Source of the DNA: Fasciola hepatica
Lineage: Eukaryota; Platyhelminthes; Trematoda; Plagiorchiida; Fasciolidae
Assembly: GCA_948099385.1 (NCBI GenBank)
Contig: CANUEZ040000168.1
Coordinates: 621,501-685,500 of the forward strand
Direction: 5' to 3'
DNA length: 64,000 nucleotides
The position numbers and the translations under genes are program-made. Below, one piece after another: positions 45,356-57,699 of the stretch (within the stretch, counting starts at the first letter, position 1; every line of letters begins with the position of its first letter). The notes under the pieces are model-generated. The model worked only from the letters and a program-made list of their open reading frames with translations. It was not told the DNA's origin and ran no database searches.

Positions 45356-47980
45356 ATTCATCAGTCCTACACACTACTCGCAAGTAATTGCGTGATGCGT
45401 AGACAGTAAAAAGTTGCTCGAAAGTACAAGTTCACTTAGTTACATTTGACGAATGAAGCACACGTGCACACTGCGTGTGTGGGGTATATTAGAGAACTGC
45501 GTGAAATCGGATGCCCTTTACATCGATTAAGGGGGCTCACCACAGATAAGTGCTAACCATCTGAAAGTGACACTATATCTAAATTTATAAAACGAATAAG
45601 GAAATTCTGGAGGACGCCCAAAGATCTGAGGTGTGAAGCATATAAAATACTAGTTCTACTTTTTGAACTCACTAGCGCTGTGCTGAGACTAAGTGGAGTC
45701 TTGAGAAACAATGATGTTAAGTTTCTTCACCGTGATAGGGGTTGGTGACAAATGACCAACGATATGTGCAAAGATCTATTGAGTTTGGACAAAGAAATTC
45801 AGTTCGCCATATCGAGAAACTCCCTTAAACTGGTTTAGTCCAGATCTCATGCCTTCTATCTCAATTTTGTCTTGTATTCACCAAACTATTTGCTAGCGTT
45901 TCACGCACTGTCACCACTAAGTTCCACTCCAACCATACCCTTTGGCTTCCACACCCGAGTAACAATTTGTTGTTCAGTCGTACTGCGTCACGCAGTTCTT
46001 CTCGGTCTTGTTTCTATGACAAGTGCCGATTGATCCCAATTGTCACGATTCTAATTGTTGTTCTTTTCCGTTCGATTTTATCGCTTACGTAACCTTTTTC
46101 CCCGGTTCTGGAATAATCCACGCCATAACTGTCTACGTTACATGACGGGGCACAGAAGTTTGGACGTAATTATCATCCCTTGCAGCCTGCCATATCCGCG
46201 TGAATGACTGGACTTGGCCATCTCCCAATGATCTTATACTTTCTCATAACCATGCTATTCCGCTCGTTCTTCACCCACGCTCTCGTGAATGTGTTTTCTG
46301 GAATCACTACTTCCCTTCTGTCCGTTGATTGGACAAGGAGCCTCCATTAATAGGGATCTGCTTTTTAAACCACTTAACTCGCTGCTGCATTGCCGTATCG
46401 AAGGTATCCCGCCTACTGTTCCTTGGGTGTCTTGAAGCCTTTATTAGCTGTATTGATTCTATGGTCGGTTTGACCAAAATTTGAGGTATGTTGTTGTTAT
46501 TATTTTATCATCTGTCCACTAGTATACGCAGTAAAGTGAGCCTGTGTTCTCTGCCTTGGGGCTTGGGGTCCGCTTATCTGCGAGTCGCTCAGTTGAGGGA
46601 CAGAACTCCTGCACTGTATGCAAGGCAGGAGTGTTGATCCTTTTTATTTATTTTTGGTCACGACAATGGAAAACAAGACAGAATAAATTTTCAAAACATC
46701 GTACGTTCTCATCGCATTATGTGCAGATTGCGACATCATCTAAATGTTTGATTAACTTGAATGTGGGAACAATAGAAGGGTTGACTGCAGACAATCCGAA
46801 TAATTGGAGAGGTGTCATCAATGGGTGCGGTAAACTGAGCTCTGTAAATAAATTTCAATGCACTCCCTCTCACTAATAAAGGTTCACCAGAATTTTCGTG
46901 CTCTGTACTTGGCTCGCTTTTTCACCAACAAGAAAAGAGTATCCGAAAAAAGTTATACTTTGATGCCGGGAGGGTAAGAACGGGGTTGAAAGGGAATACA
47001 GTTTGCTGTGTATAGTTAAATAATCCTATCACTTTTATTTGATTTGGATATTTCCTGCATATTCGTAACTAGACAGCGTTTACGTTGAGGTTTTGGTTGA
47101 AAAGTAGACAAAAGTGATTACGAAATTCATACCATTATGCAAATTCACTGTGTTTCCATAATTTGCAGTGGTAAGCCGGGTATCTATACAACCCGATGAA
47201 CGATTTCGTGCGTAATTCAAATTTTTTGCTACTTATAGTGATAAGTAGTTCTGGGTTTATACTGTAAGTATTATGTTTCTGTACCTGAATAATGGGACAA
47301 AATTCCCCTGGGAGCATATGACCGAAGAATCAGCTTGTGGTTCTAAAAACAGACTCTTCGTCCATGCATGCTCCTCACTATTCAAGTGAGATTAAGGTGG
47401 TGGGTTCAGGGTTTACTTTCATCGGTTGATTGTTTAAATAGTTTATTGAAACAAATAATGGAGGTCAAACTGGGGCGGCAGCATTTGGGTGTGCTGTAAC
47501 CTTTATGTAATTACAATCAATATTGGTCAGTCACAAATGTGGATTACTACATTTAAGAATGTGGTAGCGGATCAGACCAAAAATGTGTCTAAGTGGATAA
47601 TTATCTGACACGAGATAAACTGTGAGAATCAGAAAATAGAAGCTGATCTTTTGTCGACGTTGAAGACAAATTTTTTTTGGTCTTTTAAGTATAAATAAAG
47701 GCACTGCAAAATAGTTCTATATCCGCGTTTGTGATAATAGGTATAACTAGATAAACCGGTACCTTTCTCCAAGGATAGAATTTTCGATCTATAGATACGG
47801 TTTAGTGGATCTCCAAATTCAAAAGAACGTAGGTATCCGAGTGGCGTATATAATACGCGGTATTGCATTGTATTGCATTAAGAACTTTCCAAAGTCAACC
47901 ATTCATATTTTAGCCATAAAACGGGGAAAAAAGATAAACGTCAAATCGGAAACATCTCAAAGAATGGGCAGAAAGATGGG
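45356..47980. other. Unassigned 2.6 kb
   Basis: The longest plus frame, 46544-46876 (110 codons), and the minus frames at 47135-47317 and 47629-47868 show no motif. Nothing recognised in this stretch. Confidence 0.4.
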
Positions 47981-47996
47981 TGAATTAGAATCGGGT

Positions 47997-49260
47997 TCAA
48001 CCAGCGAGGCTGTTGCAAAGTTCTGCAATTTCCACTTCGCTTACAATAACACAAGCTAAATAGCGCACCGCAGAGTTGAGATAAGCATTTATGCGAGACA
48101 CGATGAGTGTTACCTCTGAACATGTAGGAGGATGTAGACGGCAAACAGGCAAGTCATAGAAAAGAGGATGGATGGGACCCATAAGAATCTTCACAGAAAA
48201 TGTTTCGCTGGTAAGGATGTGTAGGTCACACATTTTGTCGATGAAAGAGGCTACGAGAATCAAAGAAACACGACGAATTGTGGCCAAACCGCGGTATGGT
48301 GAATGGAAATCCTTTTTAGGTAGATAAGGAACGATTACAGGAGAGCAGCAAAATAAGATTGGCAGAACACATTGGTAGACATAAGAGATGACAGCAGCTT
48401 GTTTGGCACCAAGCCCCCTTAATATGCGGATTTGAAAGGAGAGTGGACGCAATTTCTCTACACTGTCTAGAATATAGAAAGTCCGATGAAAGCCTGCGCT
48501 TACGGTAAAACTCAAGTACTTGACCAACTGAGCTCTAGAAACGGGGACAGAGTTGATGACCAAATGTTCATTGGGATAAGCAGGTCGAGAAAGGGTGAAC
48601 CGGCGTTCGAAACATTTGAAAGTGTTGAGAAAGAGAGGAAAATTTCTGAATATTCCATAATTCCTCTGAAAAAGAGGTGAAGTCTGGTTGATTGGAGATA
48701 GATAGACAAAGCAGCATTTCATCAGCGTACTTAAAGTGTTGCGTAGGATGAGCCATGGGTAGGTCGCTAAAGTATGCAGTGAAAAGATAGGGGAAAGAAC
48801 AGCACCCTAGAGCACATCAAAACTGTTCATCAAAAGGCTCAGTAAAATGTTACCAACTCTGGTACACCGGGTTATGTTGGAAAAGTAGTCGTTTAACCAC
48901 GAAAACCGAGAAATCGGACAGCCAAAAGGCTCCAGCTTTTGGAGAAGTAGGGAATGGGGAACCGAATTAAAAGCAGAGGAATAGAGGAAAGACAGCAAAC
49001 TTATTTCGCAGAATTATTTTGACTTAGAAATGAAATGGCAAACAGAAGCGACTGCATCCAGAGAGCACCCGTTGAGCCTGTATGTGAACTGACGAGAGTC
49101 ACTGGGGGAAACTAACAAGGAATGTAATCGAATAAGAATAGCACGCCCAGTCAACTTTAGTGTAGAGGAAGTGTTGGCTATGGTACAAAAATATTTCGAC
49201 AAAATATTCGAAGTGGAGTGTTTGAGAATAGGCACAACCGTTAGGGGCTTCCCAGGCACA
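47997..49260 (-). pseudogene. CR1-like reverse transcriptase and C-terminal region
   Basis: Frame 49014-49259 gives LLVSPSDSRQFTYRLNGCSL, the block equivalent to xxQFGFRxG. Frame 48807-48998 gives FLYSSAFNSVPHSLLLQKL, the D-x-S-x-A-F-D block with both aspartates replaced. Frame 48568-48756 gives HFKYADEMLLCL, the catalytic box as YADE rather than YADD. The 241-codon frame 47997-48722 gives SRAQLVKYLSFTVSAGFHRT and RILRGLGAKQAAVISYVYQC, the thumb and C-terminus. Replaced catalytic residues confirm that the copy is dead. Confidence 0.85.
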
Positions 49261-49804
49261 GCACCGATATCAACGGATTTGTTGATGTGTGAAGTTATTG
49301 TTTCAGTGAGCGGACTTACTCCAAATTTGAGAACGGTGAAGGATAAGTCATCTGGGCGAACGGCGGAAGCCGCTTTTGTGGAGCTTAGAAGTTGAAAGAC
49401 TTCTTCTGAAGAAAAGTTTCAACTTTGAAAGGAACATAGGGCGTATAGGATGGCGGGATGTCCGTCCATGGATGAATAAATGCAGCATACAGACTGTCAG
49501 CTTATAAACTGGGATTGCTTGACCGGACCAGCTGACCACATAGAAGCTTGATTCAGTAACAAAGAATTTTTCTATTTCCGGTACTCAAAAAGTGGTCGGC
49601 AAAAGACTTTCAACTGTTGTGTCTCCTGGCCGATCAGGATAGACAGAAGTTTCGCAGCGGCCTGGTCGTGAAGCTTGTAGGCTTGTTCTTTTTGCCTCTC
49701 TAGGGATTTTAACCGCGAAGCTATCCGGCCGCAGTTAGAAAACACTGTTTCTATGGGGCAACACAAGTCAAATATTGCTTTCAGTGTCATTGTAACTAAC
49801 TCTT

Positions 49805-49817
49805 GGGGGGGGGGGGG
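49805..49817. repeat. G homopolymer run
   Basis: Thirteen consecutive G inside the CR1-like linker. The read count at such runs is often uncertain. Confidence 0.9.
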
Positions 49818-50175
49818 TAAGTGGGGCATTCGAATGAGAATTATGAGGATGCTGCGAAAAGAGGGTCTTTTAAGAAGGGCAATGTCGGAGGGCGACAAAA
49901 TGCTGGTAAACATTTGTTTGTTTTGACTTCATGAGTCAGGAGTAGGCAGAAAACGAGTAAATTCTGAGTCTAACGGTAACGAGAGGCTTATCACTGGTGG
50001 AAACAGGAACTTTCAACTGTACATGGGAAAGTTCGGGCTGGTATGTGATTATTCTGTCCAAAACAGCGTTACCCCTGGTTGGTATAAAACATAGGTCACT
50101 CAAGCCAAAAGTAAGAAGTGGACATGTGGTTGCATGATTGAAGTCTGCGACAACAGTGCGTAAACAACCAGAAAG

Positions 50176-50450
50176 TCATCGGACTAAAACAGTTGTTAAA
50201 GTGTCAGAAAACAGTTTTACAGCAAAAGAGCAAAGCAGAGCTATAGACAGGTCACCGATCAAGGTAACTGGAAAAGGGGAAAATTTCGGATGACTTTTAA
50301 CAATAATGCAATCAGTCCCATCACAGGATAAAGGAAAGATATTTTCAGATTTACCGGACCACTCGGAATTGATGTAGGGAACCACACCGTCACCTGTGCT
50401 CTTCCTGCACTGCTTTCTGTCTCGCCGAAAGCACTCAAAGTTCTCAAGAA
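50176..50450 (-). pseudogene. CR1-like endonuclease fragment
   Basis: Frames 50176-50385 and 50259-50447 read WFPTSIPSGPVNLKISF and MVPYINSEWSGKSENIF, then SCDGTDCIIVKSHP and FSPFPVTLIG. This matches the middle of the apurinic-type endonuclease in this group of elements, where a cysteine-aspartate-glutamate-like stretch precedes a pair of beta strands. The N-terminal SETW-type block is missing. The downstream GDFN-type block is not visible. Confidence 0.7.
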
Positions 50451-50836
50451 AAACTAGTTAGTCTTCAGTACTTTTATTTCACCAATACTCTTGAATAAAA
50501 ACTTCTCAAGTACTCTGTGGATTCGAGAGTCCGGAACATTGGTTACGGAGGGCATCTTTTCAAACGGGGATCGAATGTTAGTGCTGACCAATGCCGGGAC
50601 CGTCATTTTCTTTGGTGTTTTGCAACTAAGAATAGTCTGCCAACCGGCAAGCTTATTCTTCGTTGCCTAGCACATTTTCGGACCACTTGTATAAAATCAG
50701 ACTGAAAAATGATTTATCTGTAATCCAAATGAAGGTTCCTTTTGAGCAGTGAATTCGAGGTGACCTTGATTGATAATGAAAATAATTCCAACTTGATAGT
50801 GACTCACAACACAACAAATTGTAGCGCGGTCCATTG

Positions 50837-50858
50837 GGGAGGGGGGGAGGGGGAGGGG
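50837..50858 (+). repeat. G-rich tract with G-quadruplex pattern
   Basis: Four runs of four or more G separated by single A, over 22 bases. The pattern meets the usual G-quadruplex rule with one-base loops. It lies just upstream of a tRNA-like word GGTTCGAACACCGC at 50898-50913. Confidence 0.8.
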
Positions 50859-50913
50859 CGCCCGACCTCTTCACCGACTCTCACATCTGCGGTTGAAGGT
50901 TCGAACACCGCAT

Positions 50914-51964
50914 GGTCCGCGTAGCCCCCGCTACAGCCCGGATAGTTATTGTGCCTAACCCTTAGATGTGTATGGAGAGCTTACAAATCGGTCCGCCTCA
51001 AGCCGTACCTGATGTGCGCTCACGCTCATCAGAGCGCAAGTGACTGGCCAGCCCTTTCCGTTGTCTCGACCCCGCCATCCAGTCAAGAGTTTTTATCTAT
51101 TTGTACACTCACGGCCTAGCCGTGAAAAACCGCTCCGCAAAGAAACCTCAGTAGACATTCTGGTCCAGGGGCTCATTTTTTCTTTCGGACAGGGGTAATC
51201 CGATCTGGGCTCTCTGTTATAACAATTCTCTACCGCAAACATGACTGAGGGTCACGCCTGCCGCTTCTCTCCCGCAGTACAGTCGATCTCCGTGGCTTTC
51301 CTCCCACTGCACTTATGCAGACGCATTGAACAAAGTGAAATACACAGTGCGCTCACTTGAAAACAAAACTGAGTTGATCATATAGGTTAGTGCACCAACA
51401 ATAAACCATTCCTTTTGGTATTTGGAACTGTGTTCCTCCTGAGCTATCAGTAGGTGGCCTACAATAGGCTTTCCAAACATTTTCAATGGGATGAATATGC
51501 ATGGAATGGCTTGTTGAGTTCTTTTTCAGGCGTTTGGATACTATGGACTGGTCTCCTGTAGACATAAATTGTTTTATTTTTAGTGCATCTGTGGAAATTT
51601 GTCACAAAATAAAAACTTATTCTCAGTGAAACAAGAAGATAAGTAACCCCTACGTAACCACTGGAAAATACTAGGTAGTGTAAAATCGTGTTTTCAGTGC
51701 TCTATCAACTGATTCTGGCGAAAATTTGTAAAGAAGTATGAAGAGCGTAGACAAGGTAGTTATTGAACTAACAAAGCTTGTCCGGCCGTGGTCAGTCAGT
51801 CATCATGGTCGGCTACCGGCATTTCTGTCATGGGTTCGAATCTACATTGGTCAATTCCCCAATTAACTAGTTGGCCTGCCTGTAATACAGTACAACTATC
51901 GTGTAATAAAAAGGAAGAAATAAGGCGATAAACAATCAAAAAATTGTAGATGGTTAGAAATTTA
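50914..51964. other. Unassigned 1 kb
   Basis: No recognised gene. A stretch at 51790-51860 with GGTTCGAATC could be a further tRNA-related fragment, without enough context to call. Confidence 0.3.
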
Positions 51965-52125
51965 AATTACCGATGAAACCGTACGATCTCCGCTTGAGTC
52001 CTGGTGGGGGTTCGGTGGATGGACACTGTTGATGACTCAGAACAAGAATGCAACAGTTCAACCGTGCTTCCGTGGTTATCAGTGGTGAGTTAAGCTTTGT
52101 AACCGCCTGATGAATTATTTGTTAA
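51965..52125 (+). mobile_element. tRNA-derived SINE-like repeat, copy 2 (partial)
   Basis: Shares the SINE body blocks: GCTTGAGTCCTGGTGGGGG, GGACACTGTTGATGACT, ACCGTGCTTCCGTGG and CAGTGGTGAGTT. The promoter-like 5' part is eroded. Confidence 0.65.
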
Positions 52126-52284
52126 TCAAATCCAGACCCATATCCACTTAGTCTCCCTACGGCAAGCTCTTCCATCATAGAAGTCGATCTTTGTACAGTC
52201 CATGGGTTGGCTGTCTTGGAAAGCTAGTGAAGGAAGGGCCATGTGTATTGCCATGGTGAAGTCAAACAAGCAGTTGAAAGTAAG

Positions 52285-52470
52285 CCCGAATAACCTGGTG
52301 GTTAAGTATCTGACTCACGAGCTTTCACCCCGGGTTCGAGTCCCCGTGAGGGCTCAGTGGAGGTGCACTGCTGATGACTGCTAACACGGTTGAAAAAGCT
52401 GTACCGTGCTTCCGTAGTTTTCAGTGATGAGTTGAGTGTAGATATTGCATGAAGAATCATATCATATATA
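52285..52470 (+). mobile_element. tRNA-derived SINE-like repeat, copy 3 (best preserved)
   Basis: Has both internal RNA polymerase III promoter words at tRNA-like spacing: ACCTGGTGGTTAAG (A box) at about 52292 and GGGTTCGAGTCC (B box) at about 52331. The body follows: GGTGCACTGCTGATGACTGC, TACCGTGCTTCCGTAG, TTTTCAGTGATGAGTTGAG. The end is A- and T-rich. It is 200 bases downstream of copy 2 in the same orientation. Confidence 0.75.
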
Positions 52471-54400
52471 CTCAATATATCCTACTGCTTGTGCTTCTTA
52501 TTTCCTAAAAGTATGGTAACGTTTTTATGTAACAGGTAACAGGGAGTGAAAGGAACTGAGATAGTGAACAGTTACTTCACGTGAAGGGACAGTTCTGGCA
52601 AAGCCGACCTGTTGTTAGTCCCCTGTATGAAAGTGCGAATACCTCTCGAAATATCTGAATCCAATCAAAGATTCAATACCTAATGTTAGCCAGCTAAACA
52701 GAAAGAAACTGTCTTTTGTCATCATCAAAGAAGGTATTCGTTTATCATTCTCCAGAACAAAACCACTTCTCCCGCCACTGAAGTGCTTCAAAAGTACTGC
52801 AGTGTTTCTTAATCCAGCTTGTTCGGAATAGTCAACAGTATGCTGAGTCTCGTCAAGTCCCGGCAAATTCCAAATTAGGCATCCGAAATAATGAAAAAAG
52901 AAGTATAAAAAATTCATCAGGGTGCTATATTTATTCACCAGGTTCGAGATAACTGGATGACCTACCCGTCAATCTAGAGTTCTTTGTGCCTCCGTGCACT
53001 GATAATTTGATCGTGGGCCACCTCTTATTCACTCACACACAGACATGAAATCATGCAAAAATACTACGTAATTCACGGCCTCTCAGAGTGAAGCCACAAT
53101 TATCGGATTTATTCTGAGTGCAATGAATGTAATTTCAAATAGTCCATCTACACAGAACGTGTGTCCCAGTAATTCCATCCTATATATCTTGGTGTTTTTA
53201 GTCGCATCCAGTAGCTTTTTCTGGTCCATAAAGAGAAATTCTTGTGCAAACAGGGTGTGAACTCTAGCTTTTGTTGGTAATATTAAGTTATGAATAGTTA
53301 GAAGGTCTCGGTGAAAATACCGATCATGACACTGCAAACATGAATTTAGCTACTGTGGTGGTATTGTTCCGTTCATAACTAACACGCAACCTGTATTTCA
53401 TGGTAAACTAGTTTCATCACTGCGATTCACTTGATGTTCTAACAGCGCATGTCCAAAAACGAGGTCAGTTCTTGAGTCAACGGAACAGTGAGCGGCTGAA
53501 AAGCGGATCGATAGGGTGAATGGATGAGATGAGAGGGGAACCGCGTCAAGTGGTGGTTTGCCGTGCCATCAACCAACCGAACGAGAAGGTACCAGGTATC
53601 AGTTGGACAAATTTGTTTTTGGTGCAACTACCGGTTTATAGTAGTGCATAGTCCTATATAAACAATATGTTCTGAGCTAGCAAACAGAGGCCGTTAGGGA
53701 GCAACGATTTTTTCCTAGCCATCATGGGGCAGCGCAAAACAGAGAACAAGTTTTTTTGCGGTACTTTCATAGTCCGGTCGATGCAGTTTCGTTTAAGGGT
53801 AAGACGGCTGGTAGACGAATGATAATTACAGTAGAACGACGAGTTAGTCCAAAAGGACACTGAAAATCCACTGAAAGTCCTTCACTTTTCCTGATGATAC
53901 GTTCCTCACGTTCGCTCCAAATTTCTCTGAAATCTACCAATCGCTTCACAATCCACGAATACCCTACTTGATTTCGAGAACAGAAGGCCTAAATACCTAC
54001 CTGGACATTGATGGCTTTTTGTGTTATCTAACCTGTCCTCATTTTGGCTGGCAACGAATTCTTAAATCCGTCTAGGTTACCGGATAGTACCGATACAACT
54101 TGCGGCCCAAACACATTTCTATCATGGAAACTGGGCTTGCCACTGCTACAACATTGGACGTTTTTGCTCATCACGGTAGCGTATAAATGACCTATCATTA
54201 TGAATTGGGGAATAGCATACCATTTAGGTTACGCCAATTGGGTTGTGTCTAGCTGATATTTCATCTGAGGTTGCATTCAGCTGGATTCATTCCTTTTATG
54301 GCGTTGACGTGTGTTATGACTCTGCATGAACCGATGCGACTAACTGTTCTGACAACGGAAGAAATGGAGGATGTGAATCGGAGTCCTCCGGTTACTTTAT
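52471..54400. other. Unassigned 1.9 kb
   Basis: Minus frames 52615-52938 (107 codons), 53083-53337, 53654-53860 and 53767-53949 show no motif I can name. Nothing else recognised. Confidence 0.4.
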
Positions 54401-54403
54401 CTG

Positions 54404-54660
54404 ATGAATAAACGAATGCCACAGGTCGTGTTTACCAAAAATGGATGCCGCTGCGGTAGAAACTCCAGAGAAAATGTCTTTATAGTTCTCAATGGACTTT
54501 GCAAGGTGTATACCAAAAGTATCCACACCGTTCAAGACGTCCTCGGTATATTCTTTGGCGACTCACTGTTAAGCACTGTGCTGGAATACACGAAAATGCC
54601 ATCACGGTCGTTATCGATAAACGAACTGAAGGCTTTTATTGCATTGTAATATGGACGTGG
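54404..54660 (+). pseudogene. piggyBac-like transposase, N-terminal fragment
   Basis: The 81-codon plus frame 54404-54649 ends VLGIFFGDSLLSTVLEYTKM and SRSLSINELKAFIAL. The pattern, a phenylalanine-rich turn, an E-x-T-x helix and then ELKAFIAL, is the start of the DDE domain family that includes piggyBac (DDE_Tnp_1_7). The rest of the domain, with the catalytic aspartates, is absent after the stop at 54647. Because the fragment is short, an unrelated frame with chance similarity cannot be excluded. Confidence 0.5.
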
Positions 54661-54785
54661 CTTACGTGGCAAAAACTAATCGCTTTCCTATGGAGTGCAA
54701 AATGTATGGCAGCTGCTGCAGACAGTAATGATTTGAGAGAGATTTTGTTCGCTCAGACTAAACACAGGAGCAAATTAATTATGTA

Positions 54786-55011
54786 CAGTGTGTCCGAAAA
54801 GTTCGGGATCACCTCAGTTCGGTCGAAATCTTGACATGCAGTCGAATTCCATTTTATACTACATATACCATTCTTTCTTGCTGGACAATACAGTCTACGG
54901 TTTATTTTTGGCTACTGAGAGTTATATCAGTTGTATAAACAGGAATTTGACCGACCGTCAACATCTCGACCGAACTAAGGTGATTCCGATTTTTTTGGGA
55001 CAGACAGTGCA
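54786..55011. mobile_element. MITE with terminal inverted repeats, best copy
   Basis: The left end CAGTGTGTCCGAAAAGTTCG continues to ATCACCTCAGTTCGGTCGA. The right end, reverse complemented, is CACTGTCTGTCCCAAAAAAA continuing to ATCACCTTAGTTCGGTCGA, so inverted termini of about 40 bases match well. A TA dinucleotide lies outside each end (54784-54785; 55012-55013), as for Tc1/mariner elements. At about 226 bases there is no room for a transposase. A degraded copy lies at 25540-25764. Confidence 0.85.
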
Positions 55012-55013
55012 TA

Positions 55014-56920
55014 CCGAACAAGCCGGATAAATTCGATATAATAATACGGATGCTTGTGGATACAGAATAAAGCACGTATACACTATACAGCCATATCTGG
55101 GAGCGTTTGACAAGTGGCTGTGGTGAGGTCAACCTCGGACCGAAGACGTCGTTTTGAGGTTGACGAATGGTTTGTGGAACAGAGGCCACAATCTAACAAC
55201 CGATAAATTTTTCAGCACTCCTCAGCTGCACTATAGATGAACCGAAAGTGCGTTTAACCTTAGGTACCTGGTGTTTCGACGTTTCACTAAGCTAATTAGT
55301 TTTTCTGAGTCATGGAAAAATAGTTTTTGGGCTTTTTGATGGCTATAATGTTGATGGATAACAAAGATTTATGAAAATGCCAAAGTATGTCGTTTCAAGC
55401 AGTAGTGCAATGGATTCGAACTGATGCTTTACAGATGCATTCAATTTTCCCAAATAAACTTCGGCACCCTTGAAACTTTCATATTAGTATTCGAAAGTGA
55501 ACAGATTGACTTGCCTAGGTTATTTCCTCCGCAGTAATGAGGGAAGGTGTCCGCAAGGACATGTTGTTTTCTTCAGTCATTTCAATGTTAACGGAAGTCA
55601 GTACCACCATTCTTAGGAGGGGGATTGGAAACAGCTAGTGTTTGGGAAATGGTGAGATTGTCTTGTTGCTCTCTGAACAAAAACAGACGAGTACATGCTT
55701 TAGGTCAAACCAACAACCCTGATCCACTAAGACTACTTCTAGTGACGTCATCTAGTCACGCGAGAAGAGGTACCCTGTTTGTGAACTGACTTTGACACTA
55801 GGCCTGATTAACTGCGGTAACCTAGTTTTCTTCCAAACCTCAACAACACGACACTCACCATTTTTTTCTCCACTCGCTGTGCGTAATCCATCCCCCCGTA
55901 CATATGGTGTTAGTGGCACCCGCCGTATCGTTACTGACTATGAACTCTAACCCAGTATTTAACCAGGAGATGAAGTTCCCTAAGACCACCATATTCGTTA
56001 CAGTTTTTCACTCAGTCATTCATACCTGTCGTTGTCAATCAGGAGGTGTGTGTGTGCGTGTGTGTGTGTCATTCTGAAGCGCACGCTCATCATTCGCTTC
56101 CTTCATGTCACAATTCAGCAGCCACTCAATGAAGTTATATCAGTTACAAACAAGTATCTCATACTTTTGGGATTAATCAGTTGAAATCTAATTGCTTTTC
56201 GCATTTATAAGTTAACAACTGATATTCCTGAAGACCCCTCACTCCGGGTTCGGAACAGAAACATGGTTGAGATCGGCAGCGGTCTGTGAATGTGCACCAG
56301 GCCTGCTTGTGTAAAATCATCAAATTAAAATATATTCAACGCACCATCTAACATATTTAGATATGAGTCTAGGCAGTTGGTATAATGATTGATACCACAG
56401 GCTACTGGCCGCTTTTAGTGTACTTGTTCCGTTGCGTTGTCTGGTTACCCTCGGTTTCAACTCTACGAGTTCGACCGATCTACTTACAAAAGATTCTCGA
56501 TCCTGATATTTTCTCCCTTAATCTATTTTGGTTACAGTACATCATTATGATGTTATCTCTACGCGATAAACCATGTCCTCTCAATGAAAGGTATTATCTT
56601 CTTGAAACTATTTGGAACAGTTGGCTGGCAGCGCACTGTTCACATGCCGCACGCTACGAGCTGTATAGATAGTGCCCTGTATAGTGTTCGCAATTATTAG
56701 TAGTAGAACATGCGATATTTGTGCTCCATTTATTTGCAAGAATGTAGAAATGATGCGGCCGCAGCCGGTGAGCAGTCAGCAAATATGTAACCAAGTGTGT
56801 AAGCCAGCGGAATTACATATGCTTTCACGAGAAAGCTAGTGAAGTCAGTCGATACTTAGCGAGATTGGTCAGTCAATACTGCGTGGATAGAAGCATGACC
56901 AATTATCACCATCGAGTAGG
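55014..56920. other. Unassigned 1.9 kb
   Basis: The plus frame 56385-56672 (95 codons) has no motif. Short TG/GT-rich stretch at 56046-56071. Nothing else recognised. Confidence 0.4.
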
Positions 56921-56925
56921 CGTAT

Positions 56926-57216
56926 GGTGGTGGTTCAGAGGCATAACACAGGACGCTGTCCGGTATAGCTTCGTCTCTACGCACGCTGAATAGGCCCAGC
57001 CAATCAGAACTGCCGTGAACAGATATAACAAAAACATACCGTGATTGGCTGACTTGTGATTTACCAATTATTTCCTTTCATGTAGCATTTTTATACACGT
57101 CAATTCTGTAATAGAATTAACCTAAACTTACGCAGCTTTGGCGTCTGTTATTCCGGTTTGAATAGTTCTTACTTGGAGCGATTCTCATTCTATTTTTAAG
57201 TACTGCGAACAGTACA
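56926..57216 (+). mobile_element. Solo LTR of the CsRn1-like family
   Basis: Diverged copy of the LTR at 25837-26133. Shared words include TTCGTCTCTACGCACGCTGA, CCAATCAGAACTGCCG and ACGCAGCTTTGGC. GTAT lies on both sides (56922-56925 and 57218-57221), consistent with a target duplication. No internal sequence flanks it, so the element was probably lost by LTR-LTR recombination. Confidence 0.82.
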
Positions 57217-57699
57217 TGTATGTCCAAGTATGAGGAAAACATCGACTGAGTGTCCGCAAAATAAGCCGGACTGTTTTATAAGGACATTTTATCTTGTGGT
57301 TTTAATAACTTACTAAAGTGCCAATGGTGATCAGGTATCTTTTCGGAGATACTTCTGTATGAAGAGGGCTCCTGTGTACGAAACTACAGCCAATTCAGTT
57401 CAGTACAGACAACCATGAACCATGCACTGCTTGCCGTGGCTTTGTTTGCTATCGCTTAGCGCAATCTCAAAAGGAAATAATGAAGGAGAGAAGAGTATGA
57501 AAGGATTAAGAAGAGAACTACATTATTGGAATTAAGTCGATGAATGAAGTTTATGGATGCAAGAGCGCCACTGATCGCGGCATTTAACCAAATCCCCCAA
57601 AGTCTCTGACCATTGAGTGGCAGAATCTCTTGGACCCCACCCACGAAGTCTAACACGCCCTACATGGCCAAGTTCACTAGTTAGGCTTTTCATACCTTT

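Larger units (their letters stand above)
47990..50450 (-). mobile_element. CR1-like non-LTR retrotransposon, 5'-truncated
   Basis: On minus: endonuclease fragment (50450-50176), linker (49913-49572), RT (49260-48570) and C-terminal region (48722-47997). It is a distinct family from the RTE-A to D elements, with different RT words. The clade label is a judgement from the general pattern; a jockey-superfamily placement is the safe statement. Stops and frameshifts throughout indicate an old copy. Confidence 0.82.

Noticed and set aside
52285..52360. A functional tRNA gene
   Set aside because: A and B boxes are present, but acceptor and anticodon stems do not pair well and the sequence recurs with a common SINE body at other sites.
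54404..55013. A single piggyBac element containing the inverted-terminal sequence
   Set aside because: The inverted termini are flanked by TA, not TTAA, and enclose no part of the transposase frame.
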